This document shows, piece by piece, positions 35,274-42,715 of a stretch of DNA of 64,000 nucleotides (positions are counted from its first letter, which is position 1; each line of letters opens with the position of its first letter). The DNA comes from Desulforamulus hydrothermalis Lam5 = DSM 18033 (GTDB lineage Bacteria > Bacillota > Desulfotomaculia > Desulfotomaculales > Desulfotomaculaceae). The notes under the pieces were generated by a model. That model was not told the DNA's origin, did no database searches, and saw nothing but the letters and a program-made list of their open reading frames with translations. The translations under genes were made by a program, and so were the position numbers. The stretch spans positions 62,001 through 126,000 of the forward strand of contig NZ_CAOS01000012.1 in assembly GCF_000315365.1 (NCBI RefSeq). Direction: 5' to 3'.

Positions 35274-35891
35274 GTGATCATTGAAACAATAGTAGTGGGT
35301 CAATTAGAGGCAAACTGCTATATCATCGGCTGCCCGAAAACCCGCCGGGCGGCTGTGGTGGATCCCGGTGAAGAAGCCGAGCGCATTTTAAACAAGTTGG
35401 CCCAGGGGGGATGGCAGCCGGTGGCTATAGTTCTTACCCATGGCCATGCCGATCATATCGGTGCGGTGGGAGAAATAAACAAGGCCACCGGGGCACCGGT
35501 GCTGATTCACAGCCAGGACGGCGAAATGTTAACTGACCCGGCCCGCAATTTATCGGCCTGGCTGGGGACACAGCTGTCATTTAAGCCTGCCGACCGCCTG
35601 TTGGCGGACGGCGATACCATTGAGGTGGGAACCATTACCTTGTCTGTGCTCCACACACCCGGCCATACACCGGGCGGCATCTGTCTTAAAGCCGGCCAGG
35701 TCCTGTTTACCGGTGACACCTTGTTTGCCGGCTCTGTCGGACGCAGTGACTTCCCCGGGGGCAGTCACGACACACTGATTAAGTCTATTCAAAGTAAATT
35801 GCTGACGTTGCCGGAAGATACCGGAATTTACCCCGGTCATGGCCCCGCTTCTACCATCGGGGCAGAAAAAAGACATAATCCATTTTTATAA
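35274..35891 (+). CDS. MBL-fold hydrolase (glyoxalase II-like)
   Basis: The 205-residue metallo-beta-lactamase protein begins IIETIVVGQLEANCYIIGC and carries the metal motif THGHADHIG, HTPGHTPGGIC, LFTGDTLFAGSVGRSDFPGG and PGHGPASTIGAEK. It is like the persulfide dioxygenase/glyoxalase II-type hydrolases; the substrate is not certain. GTG 35274 is chosen by homology of the start and spacing from GGGAG; ATG 35265 is possible. Confidence 0.9.
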   Translation: MIIETIVVGQLEANCYIIGCPKTRRAAVVDPGEEAERILNKLAQGGWQPVAIVLTHGHADHIGAVGEINKATGAPVLIHSQDGEMLTDPARNLSAWLGTQLSFKPADRLLADGDTIEVGTITLSVLHTPGHTPGGICLKAGQVLFTGDTLFAGSVGRSDFPGGSHDTLIKSIQSKLLTLPEDTGIYPGHGPASTIGAEKRHNPFL

Positions 35892-35925
35892 ACATTAAAC
35901 GCCACCAGCCGAAGCGGTGGCGTTT

Positions 35926-36190
35926 CAAAGTGTCGACAAACCTTATCGGTGGTTTATGATCCCCTTTGGCTCCGGTCTGCGCACCGACAGCACTATGATT
36001 CGCTCCGGTCGCCCTTGGGGTCGCCTCAAACGGGCCATCCTGGTCCGGTTCGGCTGGCGCCCACGTCCTGTGGGCGCCACCCCAAGGGCTCCTTTCGCTC
36101 ATCAAGTGCTGTTACCGGTGCTTCGACAAGTCGCCGACAGGGGATCATAAAACCGCCTCTCTTTGTATTACAACCTTTGTCTACAGTCTG
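35926..36190 (+). mobile_element. Fold-back terminator-targeting element, complete copy D
   Basis: This 265-bp copy shows the boundaries best. It runs from CAAAGTGTCGACAAA to TTTGTCTACAGTCTG and is flanked by a perfect 29-bp direct repeat (35897-35925 and 36191-36219). That repeat is exactly the terminator hairpin AAACGCCACC-AGCCGAAGC-GGTGGCGTTT. Only the right copy is followed by the T-tract. Inside, the halves pair along their length, with the loop near GGCGCCCACGTCCTGTGGGCGCC. No plausible protein is encoded. Confidence 0.88.
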
Positions 36191-36230
36191 AAACGCCACC
36201 AGCCGAAGCGGTGGCGTTTAAAATTTTTTG
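36191..36230 (+). terminator. Terminator of the MBL hydrolase gene (right hairpin copy)
   Basis: The stem AAACGCCACC / GGTGGCGTTT is followed by AAAATTTTTTG. The same hairpin stands at 35897-35925, before the fold-back element and 6 bp after the MBL stop codon. Confidence 0.8.
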
Positions 36231-36239
36231 ACGGTTTTC

Positions 36240-36788
36240 TTACTCAGCCAGAGATAACTCCTGCAGCACCTCACAGCTGTCAATATTAATCAGCTTAACA
36301 ACATGATCATCAATTATCGCTGCGGAATGAGTGCCGTCTTTAGGTAAAGCAGTACTGCCGGGATTTAAGATAATTAAATTTTCGTCTCGCACCAGCTCTT
36401 TAACATGGGTATGACCGCAAATCAACAAATCTGCCTGAAAATCTTTGGCCATTTGTAAATACTGTTGTTTTTCCCGGGTATAGCCGTGGACAGCCAGGAT
36501 TTTGCGATTACCCAATTGCATAACAACATAGGGGCTTTGCAAGGGATGCCGGATCATCATTTGATCTACATCAGCATCACAGTTGCCCCTGACGAAAATC
36601 AGGTTGCTTAAAGAATTGATTTTTTCCGCCAGATCCTTGGGTGCATAACCTGGCGGCAGGGGATTCCTGGGACCGTGATATAAAACGTCTCCCCCATGAA
36701 TGATTAAATCCACACTGCCCAGGGCTTGCAAAGCTTTCTCAAAATATAACAAGCTGCCGTGGGTATCACTGATAACCCCAATTTTCAA
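36240..36788 (-). CDS. YfcE/MJ0936-type phosphodiesterase (metallophosphoesterase)
   Basis: The 182-residue enzyme has the calcineurin-type metal motifs VISDTHGS, IHGGDV, VRGNCDADV and ICGHTHVKEL. Such proteins hydrolyse phosphodiesters in vitro; the physiological substrate is unknown. The start is ATG 36788. It is convergent with the MBL gene and the fold-back element. Confidence 0.92.
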   Translation of the reverse strand: MKIGVISDTHGSLLYFEKALQALGSVDLIIHGGDVLYHGPRNPLPPGYAPKDLAEKINSLSNLIFVRGNCDADVDQMMIRHPLQSPYVVMQLGNRKILAVHGYTREKQQYLQMAKDFQADLLICGHTHVKELVRDENLIILNPGSTALPKDGTHSAAIIDDHVVKLINIDSCEVLQELSLAE

Positions 36789-36906
36789 AACAAATCACTC
36801 CCGGTTAACATGTGTACTCTATTAAAATCCTAAATAGCTAATTCCCGCAGGCAAAAAAAAATCCTTTAAACATTAATATAGTTTGAAATGCATAAAAATT
36901 GTTAAT

Positions 36907-37056
36907 TTAATGAGTTTCATCGTAGGAAAGGGTAGTCACCCTGGTAAACTGACCTCTTTTAATATCTTCCGGGCCGGCCTTCTCTGCCAGAAAATCACGC
37001 ATGCCGGGGGCTGCTTGAGGTTTGCTTGGCCCGGCCTTTTTTTTGCTGCCAGACAT
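36907..37056 (-). CDS. Small basic protein of unknown function (49 residues)
   Basis: A short open frame starts at ATG 37056 behind AGAAAGGATG and reads SGSKKKAGPSKPQAAPGM, then RDFLAEKAGPEDIKRGQFTR and VTTLSYDETH, ending at TAA 36907. It has a Lys/Pro-rich head and a compact acidic/basic tail. The ribosome site, coding-like composition and position between genes on the same strand support it. I do not know its function. Confidence 0.55.
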   Translation of the reverse strand: MSGSKKKAGPSKPQAAPGMRDFLAEKAGPEDIKRGQFTRVTTLSYDETH

Positions 37057-37138
37057 ACGGTTCATCCTTTCTGCAGTGTTTTGCCAGTATCATTTCCTGA
37101 CCGGCATCTGTTTATGTTGTTTGGTCACTGAATAAAAG

Positions 37139-38392
37139 TTATTGTCGGGGGATGATACAGGTTCTCAGGGAAAACCACATATCCTGGTTTAACAAGCCCA
37201 ACCGCCAAAGAGAAATACCTTTAAGCTGATGCCGTTTGGCGATACCCACTTTGCTGACCAGGCTGGCGGCTGTTTCGCTGGGGACAGAAACAGCCAGGAT
37301 AATTTTCTCCGGCGGCACTGCTTGGCAGGCCAAACTGACGGCCTGGTTAACCAGATCAAGCGGTTCCGGTTTGCTTCCGTAATCATGGGCCATAATAATT
37401 ATTTCATCCGCTAATTGGCCCAATTTCTGATAATCGTATCCCCGGTAAACGCTGTTGGGTGCATGCAGGGTGAGGGTTAAGGTGCGATTTGCTGCCTGCA
37501 GGCGCTGCGACAACAGCGTGACAAAGTTGGTAAAATTGTTTCTGGTCTCAGTTAAAGAGGTATCCTGCCAGCCCAATCCTTCAAAGTCTATATTTACACC
37601 CTGGTAGATGCCGGCTTCCTCAACGATAGAGGCAACAGCCTTTTCCACGGCATGCCGGTCAGTTAACAAGCCGGTGAGGGAACCATCGGCATCAGTCATA
37701 TGAATCACCATTTGTGTTCTTAACTTGTAAGCGGCTGCTTTATCCAATACCAGCCGGAAATCCGCGGGTTGCTGCCAGCCGCCGGCGCTTTTGGTAAGCA
37801 GGTTGCCTGCCCGGTCTAAACTGTACCAACCCAGGGCCAGGGTACTGACAATATCGGTATTGCCGGTAGCGGCGGCGGGAAAAGGTTGGCCAAAAAGATT
37901 GGTCCAACTGCTGGTTTGCCGGTCACCCAGCGCATAAAAGCCAATTACCTCCATAGCCTGGGGCGGCGAAAAAATTTGGATTAAATTTTCAGAGGGCTGC
38001 CAGGCAACCCGACAGCTAAAAGCCTCACTAAAAAAACGCAAGGGGACGAGGGTTCTGCCGTTGACGATTTGCGGTGGCACGTCCATTGAAAGGGGTATGC
38101 CGTTGCGCACAGCTGTTCTGTTGCCTATTTGTAAGGTTATGGTATTATTGGCGTCGGCTGCCCGGATGGTTTGCGTTTGCTTGTCCCAGCTTAGCTGTAC
38201 GTTAATAGCCTCGGCCAGGGCTCGCAAGGGTACCAGGCTGCGGTTGTTGTGGAGCACCGGCTTGCAATCAGAATTTATCGGTAAACCGTCAACGGTAACT
38301 GCCGGTTCAGTGGCTGTGGTCGGCTGAGCAAAAGCCGGCCAAGGCCAGGACAGCATCAGCCAGGCCGAGATTACCCATAACAAACGTATCAT
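37139..38392 (-). CDS. Secreted glycosyl hydrolase family 18 protein with stalk domains
   Basis: The 417-residue protein has a signal peptide (LLWVISAWLMLSWPWPAFA), two copper-amine-oxidase-N-type stalk repeats at about 30-140 (VTVDGLPINSDCKPVLHNNRSLVPLRALAEA in part NRSLVPLRALAEA, then NGRTLVPLRFFSEAF) and a GH18 TIM barrel. The active-site strand is GVNIDFEGL, a variant of DxxDxDxE with its catalytic Glu. It probably cuts GlcNAc bonds in peptidoglycan, as the spore-germination relatives (YaaH/SleL) do. The start is ATG 38392. Confidence 0.88.
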   Translation of the reverse strand: MIRLLWVISAWLMLSWPWPAFAQPTTATEPAVTVDGLPINSDCKPVLHNNRSLVPLRALAEAINVQLSWDKQTQTIRAADANNTITLQIGNRTAVRNGIPLSMDVPPQIVNGRTLVPLRFFSEAFSCRVAWQPSENLIQIFSPPQAMEVIGFYALGDRQTSSWTNLFGQPFPAAATGNTDIVSTLALGWYSLDRAGNLLTKSAGGWQQPADFRLVLDKAAAYKLRTQMVIHMTDADGSLTGLLTDRHAVEKAVASIVEEAGIYQGVNIDFEGLGWQDTSLTETRNNFTNFVTLLSQRLQAANRTLTLTLHAPNSVYRGYDYQKLGQLADEIIIMAHDYGSKPEPLDLVNQAVSLACQAVPPEKIILAVSVPSETAASLVSKVGIAKRHQLKGISLWRLGLLNQDMWFSLRTCIIPRQ

Positions 38393-38399
38393 AGTTACC

Positions 38400-38436
38400 T
38401 CCTAAAATACAACGCCGCAGCAAAGACTGCGGCGTT
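38400..38436 (-). terminator. Hairpin between the Cys-rich protein gene and the GH18 gene
   Basis: On the minus strand AACGCCGCAGT-CTTTG-CTGCGGCGTT is followed by GTATTTT. It probably ends the transcript of the gene at 38501-38959. Confidence 0.55.
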
Positions 38437-38500
38437 AGTTGTAGTCAAAGGTTAAACCGCCGACCAGAACGGTTGACAGTTTGAAACACAACAACAAATA

Positions 38501-38959
38501 CTACGGCGTTTTTTTACCGGTTAAGTGGTTGGCAATCTGGCCGGAAAGTTCATCGTTTTGTTGTTTTACTTTAGCTAAATACATAAATACGCTGCCGGGG
38601 TAATCAATTTGTTCTTGCAGCACGGCGCTCTCCAGGGAGGTGCGAACCAGGGATACGACACAATCAGAGGAATGATTGTCCCGGCATTCCCGGCAAAGTT
38701 TGCAGCTGGCCGCAATGGCCCGGGAGATTTGGTCTTGATAGTACGGTTTGAAGTCGTTTTTAGGGATCAGGTTGCTGGCGCCCGGGATATCCAGAACACC
38801 TTTCTGCTCCGCAAAATTTATAACTTTTTTAGCAAAACCGATCAGGCAGGTGGCCTCTTTGCATTGGCCGGTGTTAAAAAGATCACAGTCCCGGCAAAAA
38901 TCATTCAGCAAATTCCTTAATTCATGAAAATCAATGTCTGAGGTACGGCTAACAGTCAC
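38501..38959 (-). CDS. Cysteine-rich protein of unknown function next to a siroheme-type reductase protein
   Basis: The 152-residue protein has two cysteine groups: CRDCDLFNTGQCKEATC (about residues 22-38) and CKLCRECRDNHSSDC (about 86-100). The spacing suggests zinc or iron-sulfur binding. There is no signal peptide. It lies 20 bp after the siroheme-type protein gene on the same strand, so it may be a partner or maturation factor, which is inference. I do not recognise the family. Confidence 0.65.
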   Translation of the reverse strand: MTVSRTSDIDFHELRNLLNDFCRDCDLFNTGQCKEATCLIGFAKKVINFAEQKGVLDIPGASNLIPKNDFKPYYQDQISRAIAASCKLCRECRDNHSSDCVVSLVRTSLESAVLQEQIDYPGSVFMYLAKVKQQNDELSGQIANHLTGKKTP

Positions 38960-38978
38960 AGCTTTTACTCCTTTCTAA

Positions 38979-39689
38979 TTAACCAAAAAGAAAAGCGGCA
39001 AACTCGTCCGGCTGGGCATTGTTGGTGAAATACAATTCCCGGGGCGGCGTAAAGGGTTGGCTGCCCAGCCGTTCAATGGTTTTGCACAGCCGTTCATGGG
39101 GTTGGGCCAGGCGGCGGTAATTTTCCAAAACAAAATCAACCACCGCAAAAACTTTAGACTTGGCTACATCGTTTGCTATGATCACACCATGTATAGGCTT
39201 GCCGGTGGCACCCCGACCGCCGATCACAATATCAAACCTGTCCGAACCTTTGGCGATTAAGCCCAGATCAGCGCAATATGGTTCGGTGCATCCCCGCTGG
39301 CAGCCGGCGGTGGAAATTTTAAAATCCTTGGGAACATCCTGTCCCAGATAACGCTCCTGCAACTCCATGCCCAGCTCGAGAGCCGGGCCCAGTGTCCTGG
39401 GGCAGAGTTCAGCACCTCCCGGACAGGCTTTAACACTGCGCACTTTGTTGCCGAAAGGAGCCACCTGCAACCCAAGGGCCTCAATTTTCTTAACTAATTG
39501 AGGAATTTTATCTTGTTCTAAAACAGCAATCAAAGTTTGTCGAACGCCGCATTTAAGCCGCCACACACCGCAGTCCCGGGCCGCTTCGGCCAGTCCCATA
39601 AATTGTTCCGGCGTCAGGATGCCGCCGGGGAAAACAATGTTTACGGCATACAAGCCGTTGCGCTGTTGACGAAAAATTGCCTCTCCCAT
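38979..39689 (-). CDS. Single-domain nitrite/sulfite reductase-like siroheme iron-sulfur protein
   Basis: The 236-residue protein matches one module of siroheme reductases. It has an N-terminal ferredoxin-like half domain (VNIVFPGGILTPEQF, VWRLKCGVRQTLIAVL) and the four-cysteine block for siroheme and a [4Fe-4S] cluster (VKACPGGAELCPRT at about 115-125, then STAGCQRGCTEPYCADLG). It is about half the size of a full sulfite reductase subunit, so it resembles the small anaerobic reductases and heme d1/siroheme-pathway relatives. ATG 39689 follows AAGGAG. Confidence 0.8.
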   Translation of the reverse strand: MGEAIFRQQRNGLYAVNIVFPGGILTPEQFMGLAEAARDCGVWRLKCGVRQTLIAVLEQDKIPQLVKKIEALGLQVAPFGNKVRSVKACPGGAELCPRTLGPALELGMELQERYLGQDVPKDFKISTAGCQRGCTEPYCADLGLIAKGSDRFDIVIGGRGATGKPIHGVIIANDVAKSKVFAVVDFVLENYRRLAQPHERLCKTIERLGSQPFTPPRELYFTNNAQPDEFAAFLFG

Positions 39690-39782
39690 GGTAACCACTC
39701 CTTGGAAAAATAGTATCTCAAGTTGCTATCTTACCAGGCATTGTTTAAAAAAACATAAAAAAGAAATGACAAAATCATATCA

Positions 39783-40502
39783 TTAGCTTGTTGCCGGAGG
39801 CAGTTTTTTGGCAAATTCCATGAAATCTTCCAGACGTCCGGTGAAGTCCGCCCGGTAGTCGGGATCACCATGATCGATCAAATAATCAGTTACCAGGTAG
39901 GTTTTAATACCCAATTTGGCTGCCGCTAAATCTTCTCTTGTATCGTTGCCTACCATCAGGGTTTCGGACGGCCGGGCGCCCACCTTTTCTAAAACTTCCC
40001 GGTAGTACTCGGGGTTGGGTTTGCAATAGTGACAGTGTTCATAGGTGGTGACCAAAGCCCAGGGCAGATCAGCAATACCGGCCCATTGCATCCGTTGGGC
40101 GGTGGCCACACGGGGGAAAATAGGGTTGGTGGCCAGCACCAGCCGGTAGCCTTTATCCAGCAGATGCAGGCAAATTTGCCTGGCTAAAGGAGTGGGAGCG
40201 GTACAGTGAATCAAGTTTTTAAAATCACCCTGATAGTAGTTATCAAATAAAGCCATCAATTCCTCGGCAGGCAGGTTAAAACGGGGGGTAAAATCCTCCA
40301 GGAAAACCTCTTGATTGGTTTTGTGCGGGCGGGTATCCCGTATCATAGCCGCAGTGGCAGCCATGATATGTTTATGCAACACCGGGGGCTCCGCAATGTG
40401 AGAACATATCCTGGCCAGGCCGTTAAAATAACTTGTCAGAAAGCTGGACAAGTCCATTGGCAGTAATGTGCCGTCTAAATCAAACAGAATGGTTTTCAGC
40501 AT
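39783..40502 (-). CDS. HAD family hydrolase
   Basis: The 239-residue phosphatase-like protein has the nucleophile motif FDLDGTLLP (residues 7-15), LATNP as motif II, Lys in CKPNPEYY and the acidic motif VGNDTREDLAAA. The helical cap lies at about 20-110. The substrate is unknown. The start is ATG 40502, right at the end of the DUF896 gene's downstream region. Confidence 0.9.
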   Translation of the reverse strand: MLKTILFDLDGTLLPMDLSSFLTSYFNGLARICSHIAEPPVLHKHIMAATAAMIRDTRPHKTNQEVFLEDFTPRFNLPAEELMALFDNYYQGDFKNLIHCTAPTPLARQICLHLLDKGYRLVLATNPIFPRVATAQRMQWAGIADLPWALVTTYEHCHYCKPNPEYYREVLEKVGARPSETLMVGNDTREDLAAAKLGIKTYLVTDYLIDHGDPDYRADFTGRLEDFMEFAKKLPPATS

Positions 40503-40522
40503 GTTTGCCTCCGTTCTTTATA

Positions 40523-40813
40523 CTAATGTATGGGATCCTTTGGCTCATGCTGATGGCAGTTGCAACCGCAACTGCCTTGCTTGCCCCGGGGCAGCCGGTG
40601 TGTATGCTGCCGGTGGGATTGACCGCAACTGCAAGAGCCCTCATCTTCAACAAATTTAATATTGTTTAAAGCGTTGATTACCTGACCGCGAATACCTTTA
40701 AGATACTGCCGGCGCAGCCGGTGCTGTTCTTCCTTTTCCTCCGGGGTCAGCCCGGCGGTTCGCTGCTTACGGGCCAGCGCGTTGATTCTTTCTACCAGTT
40801 CTTTTGTGATCAT
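40523..40813 (-). CDS. DUF896 (YnzC-like) protein with Cys/His-rich tail
   Basis: The 96-residue protein begins with the DUF896 helical hairpin (ITKELVERINALARKQRTAGLTPEEKEEQHRLRRQYL in part: ERINALARKQRTAGLTPEE, RLRRQYLKGIR). After it comes an unusual tail with CSCGQSHRQHTH and CGCNCHQH, which could bind metal. YnzC in Bacillus is SOS-linked, with no known activity. ATG 40813 with AGAGGTGA upstream is chosen. Confidence 0.85.
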   Translation of the reverse strand: MITKELVERINALARKQRTAGLTPEEKEEQHRLRRQYLKGIRGQVINALNNIKFVEDEGSCSCGQSHRQHTHRLPRGKQGSCGCNCHQHEPKDPIH

Positions 40814-40930
40814 AAAAGTCACCTCTTTTTATTTCCCAGTATCCGGGGCCAAAGGCGCCGCTGATACTTTTATATTATAGCACCCGCCACCATTTTTTAA
40901 CAGTTGAAAAAGCAGGGTAAACCTGCCACA

Positions 40931-40959
40931 TTGACAAATTTCGTTCTATTGCATACAAT
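40931..40959 (+). promoter_or_regulatory. Sigma-A promoter of the hisS T-box transcript
   Basis: TTGACA (40931-40936), 17 bp and TACAAT (40954-40959) form a near-consensus promoter just upstream of the T-box leader. Confidence 0.8.
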
Positions 40960-40984
40960 AATGTTCAGGTTTATAAGGATAAAT

Positions 40985-41250
40985 CTATGATCGGGAGAGT
41001 AGGCTTGAGAAACCTTGCCCAGGGAGGAGAAGCCCCGGACTGTAAGCTTCTCTGCAAGAACTTTAGCTGAAGAACACCCGAGAGTTACCCCCGAAAGGAT
41101 AATGTCCCGGTAGGCCGGTACGGAACAACGCCGTTATCGTTGACTTGAGAGGAACTATGAAGTTCAATCAGGGTGGCACCACGGGAAAATCCTCCCGTCC
41201 CTGGCGATGCTGCGGCATGCCCGGGGGCGGGAGTTTGTTTTTGGAAAACA
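40985..41250 (+). ncRNA. T-box leader (histidine-specific) of hisS
   Basis: The leader contains the T-box sequence AGGGTGGCACCACGG at about 41169-41183, stem I features (GAGAGTAGGC near 40994) and a specifier codon CAC (41075-41077, in GAACACCCG), a histidine codon. A terminator-type stem CCTCCCGTCCC ... CGGGGGCGGGAG followed by TTTGTTTTT lies at about 41191-41242. Uncharged tRNA-His should switch on hisS. Confidence 0.9.
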
Positions 41251-41290
41251 GTGCTATTGGCAAATGGCACAATGGCAAGGAGGTTTCTTT

Positions 41291-42556
41291 GTGTTAACAA
41301 CCAGGCCGCGAGGTACTAACGATATTTTGCCGGGCGAAGTCGAAAAGTGGCAGTACCTGGAGGAACTAGTCCGGCAAGTATGCCGGGAATATGGCTACGG
41401 CGAGATCAGGACACCCCTATTTGAACATACCGAACTGTTTGCCCGGGGTGTGGGAGAAACTACCGACATTGTAGAAAAGGAAATGTATACCTTTACCGAC
41501 CGGGGCCACCGCAGCCTGACACTGCGGCCGGAGGGAACGGCCGCTACCGTACGGGCCTATGTGGAAAATAAGCTGTACGCACTGCCGCAACCCATTAAAT
41601 TATTTTATATTGGCCCGATGTTTCGCTATGATCGGCCCCAGGCCGGGCGCTATCGCCAGTTTCACCAGTTTGGCGTGGAAGTGTTTGGTTCTGACAGCCC
41701 GGCGATAGACGCAGAAGTTATTGCTATGGCGATGGATATTTACAGCCGAGTGGGTCTTCAGGATCTCGAGCTGCACCTTAACAGTGTCGGCTGTCCGGAC
41801 TGCCGGCCGGTTTTAAGAGAACAGCTGCGGCAGTATTTCCGCCCTCAGCTGGCCAATTTATGCCCCAACTGTCAGGGCCGCTTCGAGAAAAATCCGCTGC
41901 GCATATTGGATTGTAAAAATGAAAAATGCCAGGTCATCGGCCGCCAGGCTCCCACGCCGCTGGATGCCCTTTGTGATCCCTGTGCGGCTCATTTTGAGCA
42001 GGTTAAATCTTACCTGGATGCGGCCGGGGTTAAATATGTCTTAAATAACCGGCTGGTCAGGGGATTGGACTATTATACCCGTACTGCCTTTGAAATTATG
42101 GCCCGGGATATTGGCGCCCAGAGTTCGGTTGGGGGTGGCGGCCGCTACAACGGGTTAATTGAAGAATGCGGCGGGCCGCCAACGCCGGGCATTGGTTTTG
42201 CGCTGGGCTTGGAGCGTATTTTGCTGACGGCAGCCAACCAGGGCATTGACTTTCCTGTTAACATAAGACCGGCGGTGTTTATTGCTACGGTAGGCCGTGA
42301 GGTTGACAAACAGGCTTTTGAACTGTTGCAGCAGCTGCGCCGCCAGGGGATTGCTGCTGAAAAAGATTATCTGAACCGCAGCTTGAAAGCACAAATGAAG
42401 TACGCCGGCAAGCTGGAGGCCAGGCTGGTGGTTATCCTGGGCGACGAGGAAGCGGCCCGGGGAGTTGTAGTGATCCGGGATATGCAGGCCGGGACACAAC
42501 AAGAGGTGGCCCTGGGCGAAACGGTAGCATATATAAAAGCCAGGACGGCCTCCTGA
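41291..42556 (+). CDS. hisS: Histidyl-tRNA synthetase
   Basis: The 421-residue class II synthetase shows [12 protein letters not shown], motif 2 in [24 protein letters not shown] (in part), the histidine loop [12 protein letters not shown] and the C-terminal anticodon domain. GTG 41291 with AAGGAGG 6 bp upstream is chosen; it gives the family length. It is controlled by the T-box leader and followed by a fold-back remnant before aspS. Confidence 0.96.
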   Translation: MLTTRPRGTNDILPGEVEKWQYLEELVRQVCREYGYGEIRTPLFEHTELFARGVGETTDIVEKEMYTFTDRGHRSLTLRPEGTAATVRAYVENKLYALPQPIKLFYIGPMFRYDRPQAGRYRQFHQFGVEVFGSDSPAIDAEVIAMAMDIYSRVGLQDLELHLNSVGCPDCRPVLREQLRQYFRPQLANLCPNCQGRFEKNPLRILDCKNEKCQVIGRQAPTPLDALCDPCAAHFEQVKSYLDAAGVKYVLNNRLVRGLDYYTRTAFEIMARDIGAQSSVGGGGRYNGLIEECGGPPTPGIGFALGLERILLTAANQGIDFPVNIRPAVFIATVGREVDKQAFELLQQLRRQGIAAEKDYLNRSLKAQMKYAGKLEARLVVILGDEEAARGVVVIRDMQAGTQQEVALGETVAYIKARTAS

Positions 42557-42566
42557 GTTTTTGGCA

Positions 42567-42652
42567 TAAGGCGGTTTTACTAGCTCTGCCGGTGACTTGT
42601 CGAAGCCGGCAGCAGTACTTGATGAGCGAAGGCATAGACAATCTGCAATATT
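42567..42652 (-). repeat. Fold-back element remnant G (degenerate, right half) between hisS and aspS
   Basis: AAGGCGGTTTTA (42569), GGTGACTTGTCGAAGCCGG (42591) and GTACTTGATGAGCGAA (42615) align in order with the reverse complement of the right half of copy D. ATAGACAATCTG at 42641 resembles a terminal repeat. It starts about 12 bp after the hisS stop, like the other copies at gene ends. No intact terminator hairpin remains beside it. Confidence 0.65.
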
Positions 42653-42715
42653 TTTCTTAATGCTTTAAGATAATTTATACTTATACTGCAGTTTTAGCAA
42701 TGGGGGTAATAAAAG

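Noticed and set aside
35926-36190. Group II (class C) intron, which also inserts after terminators
   Set aside because: The element lacks domain V, intron boundary GTGYG/AY sequences and a reverse transcriptase, and is flanked by duplicated hairpins, which intron homing does not make.
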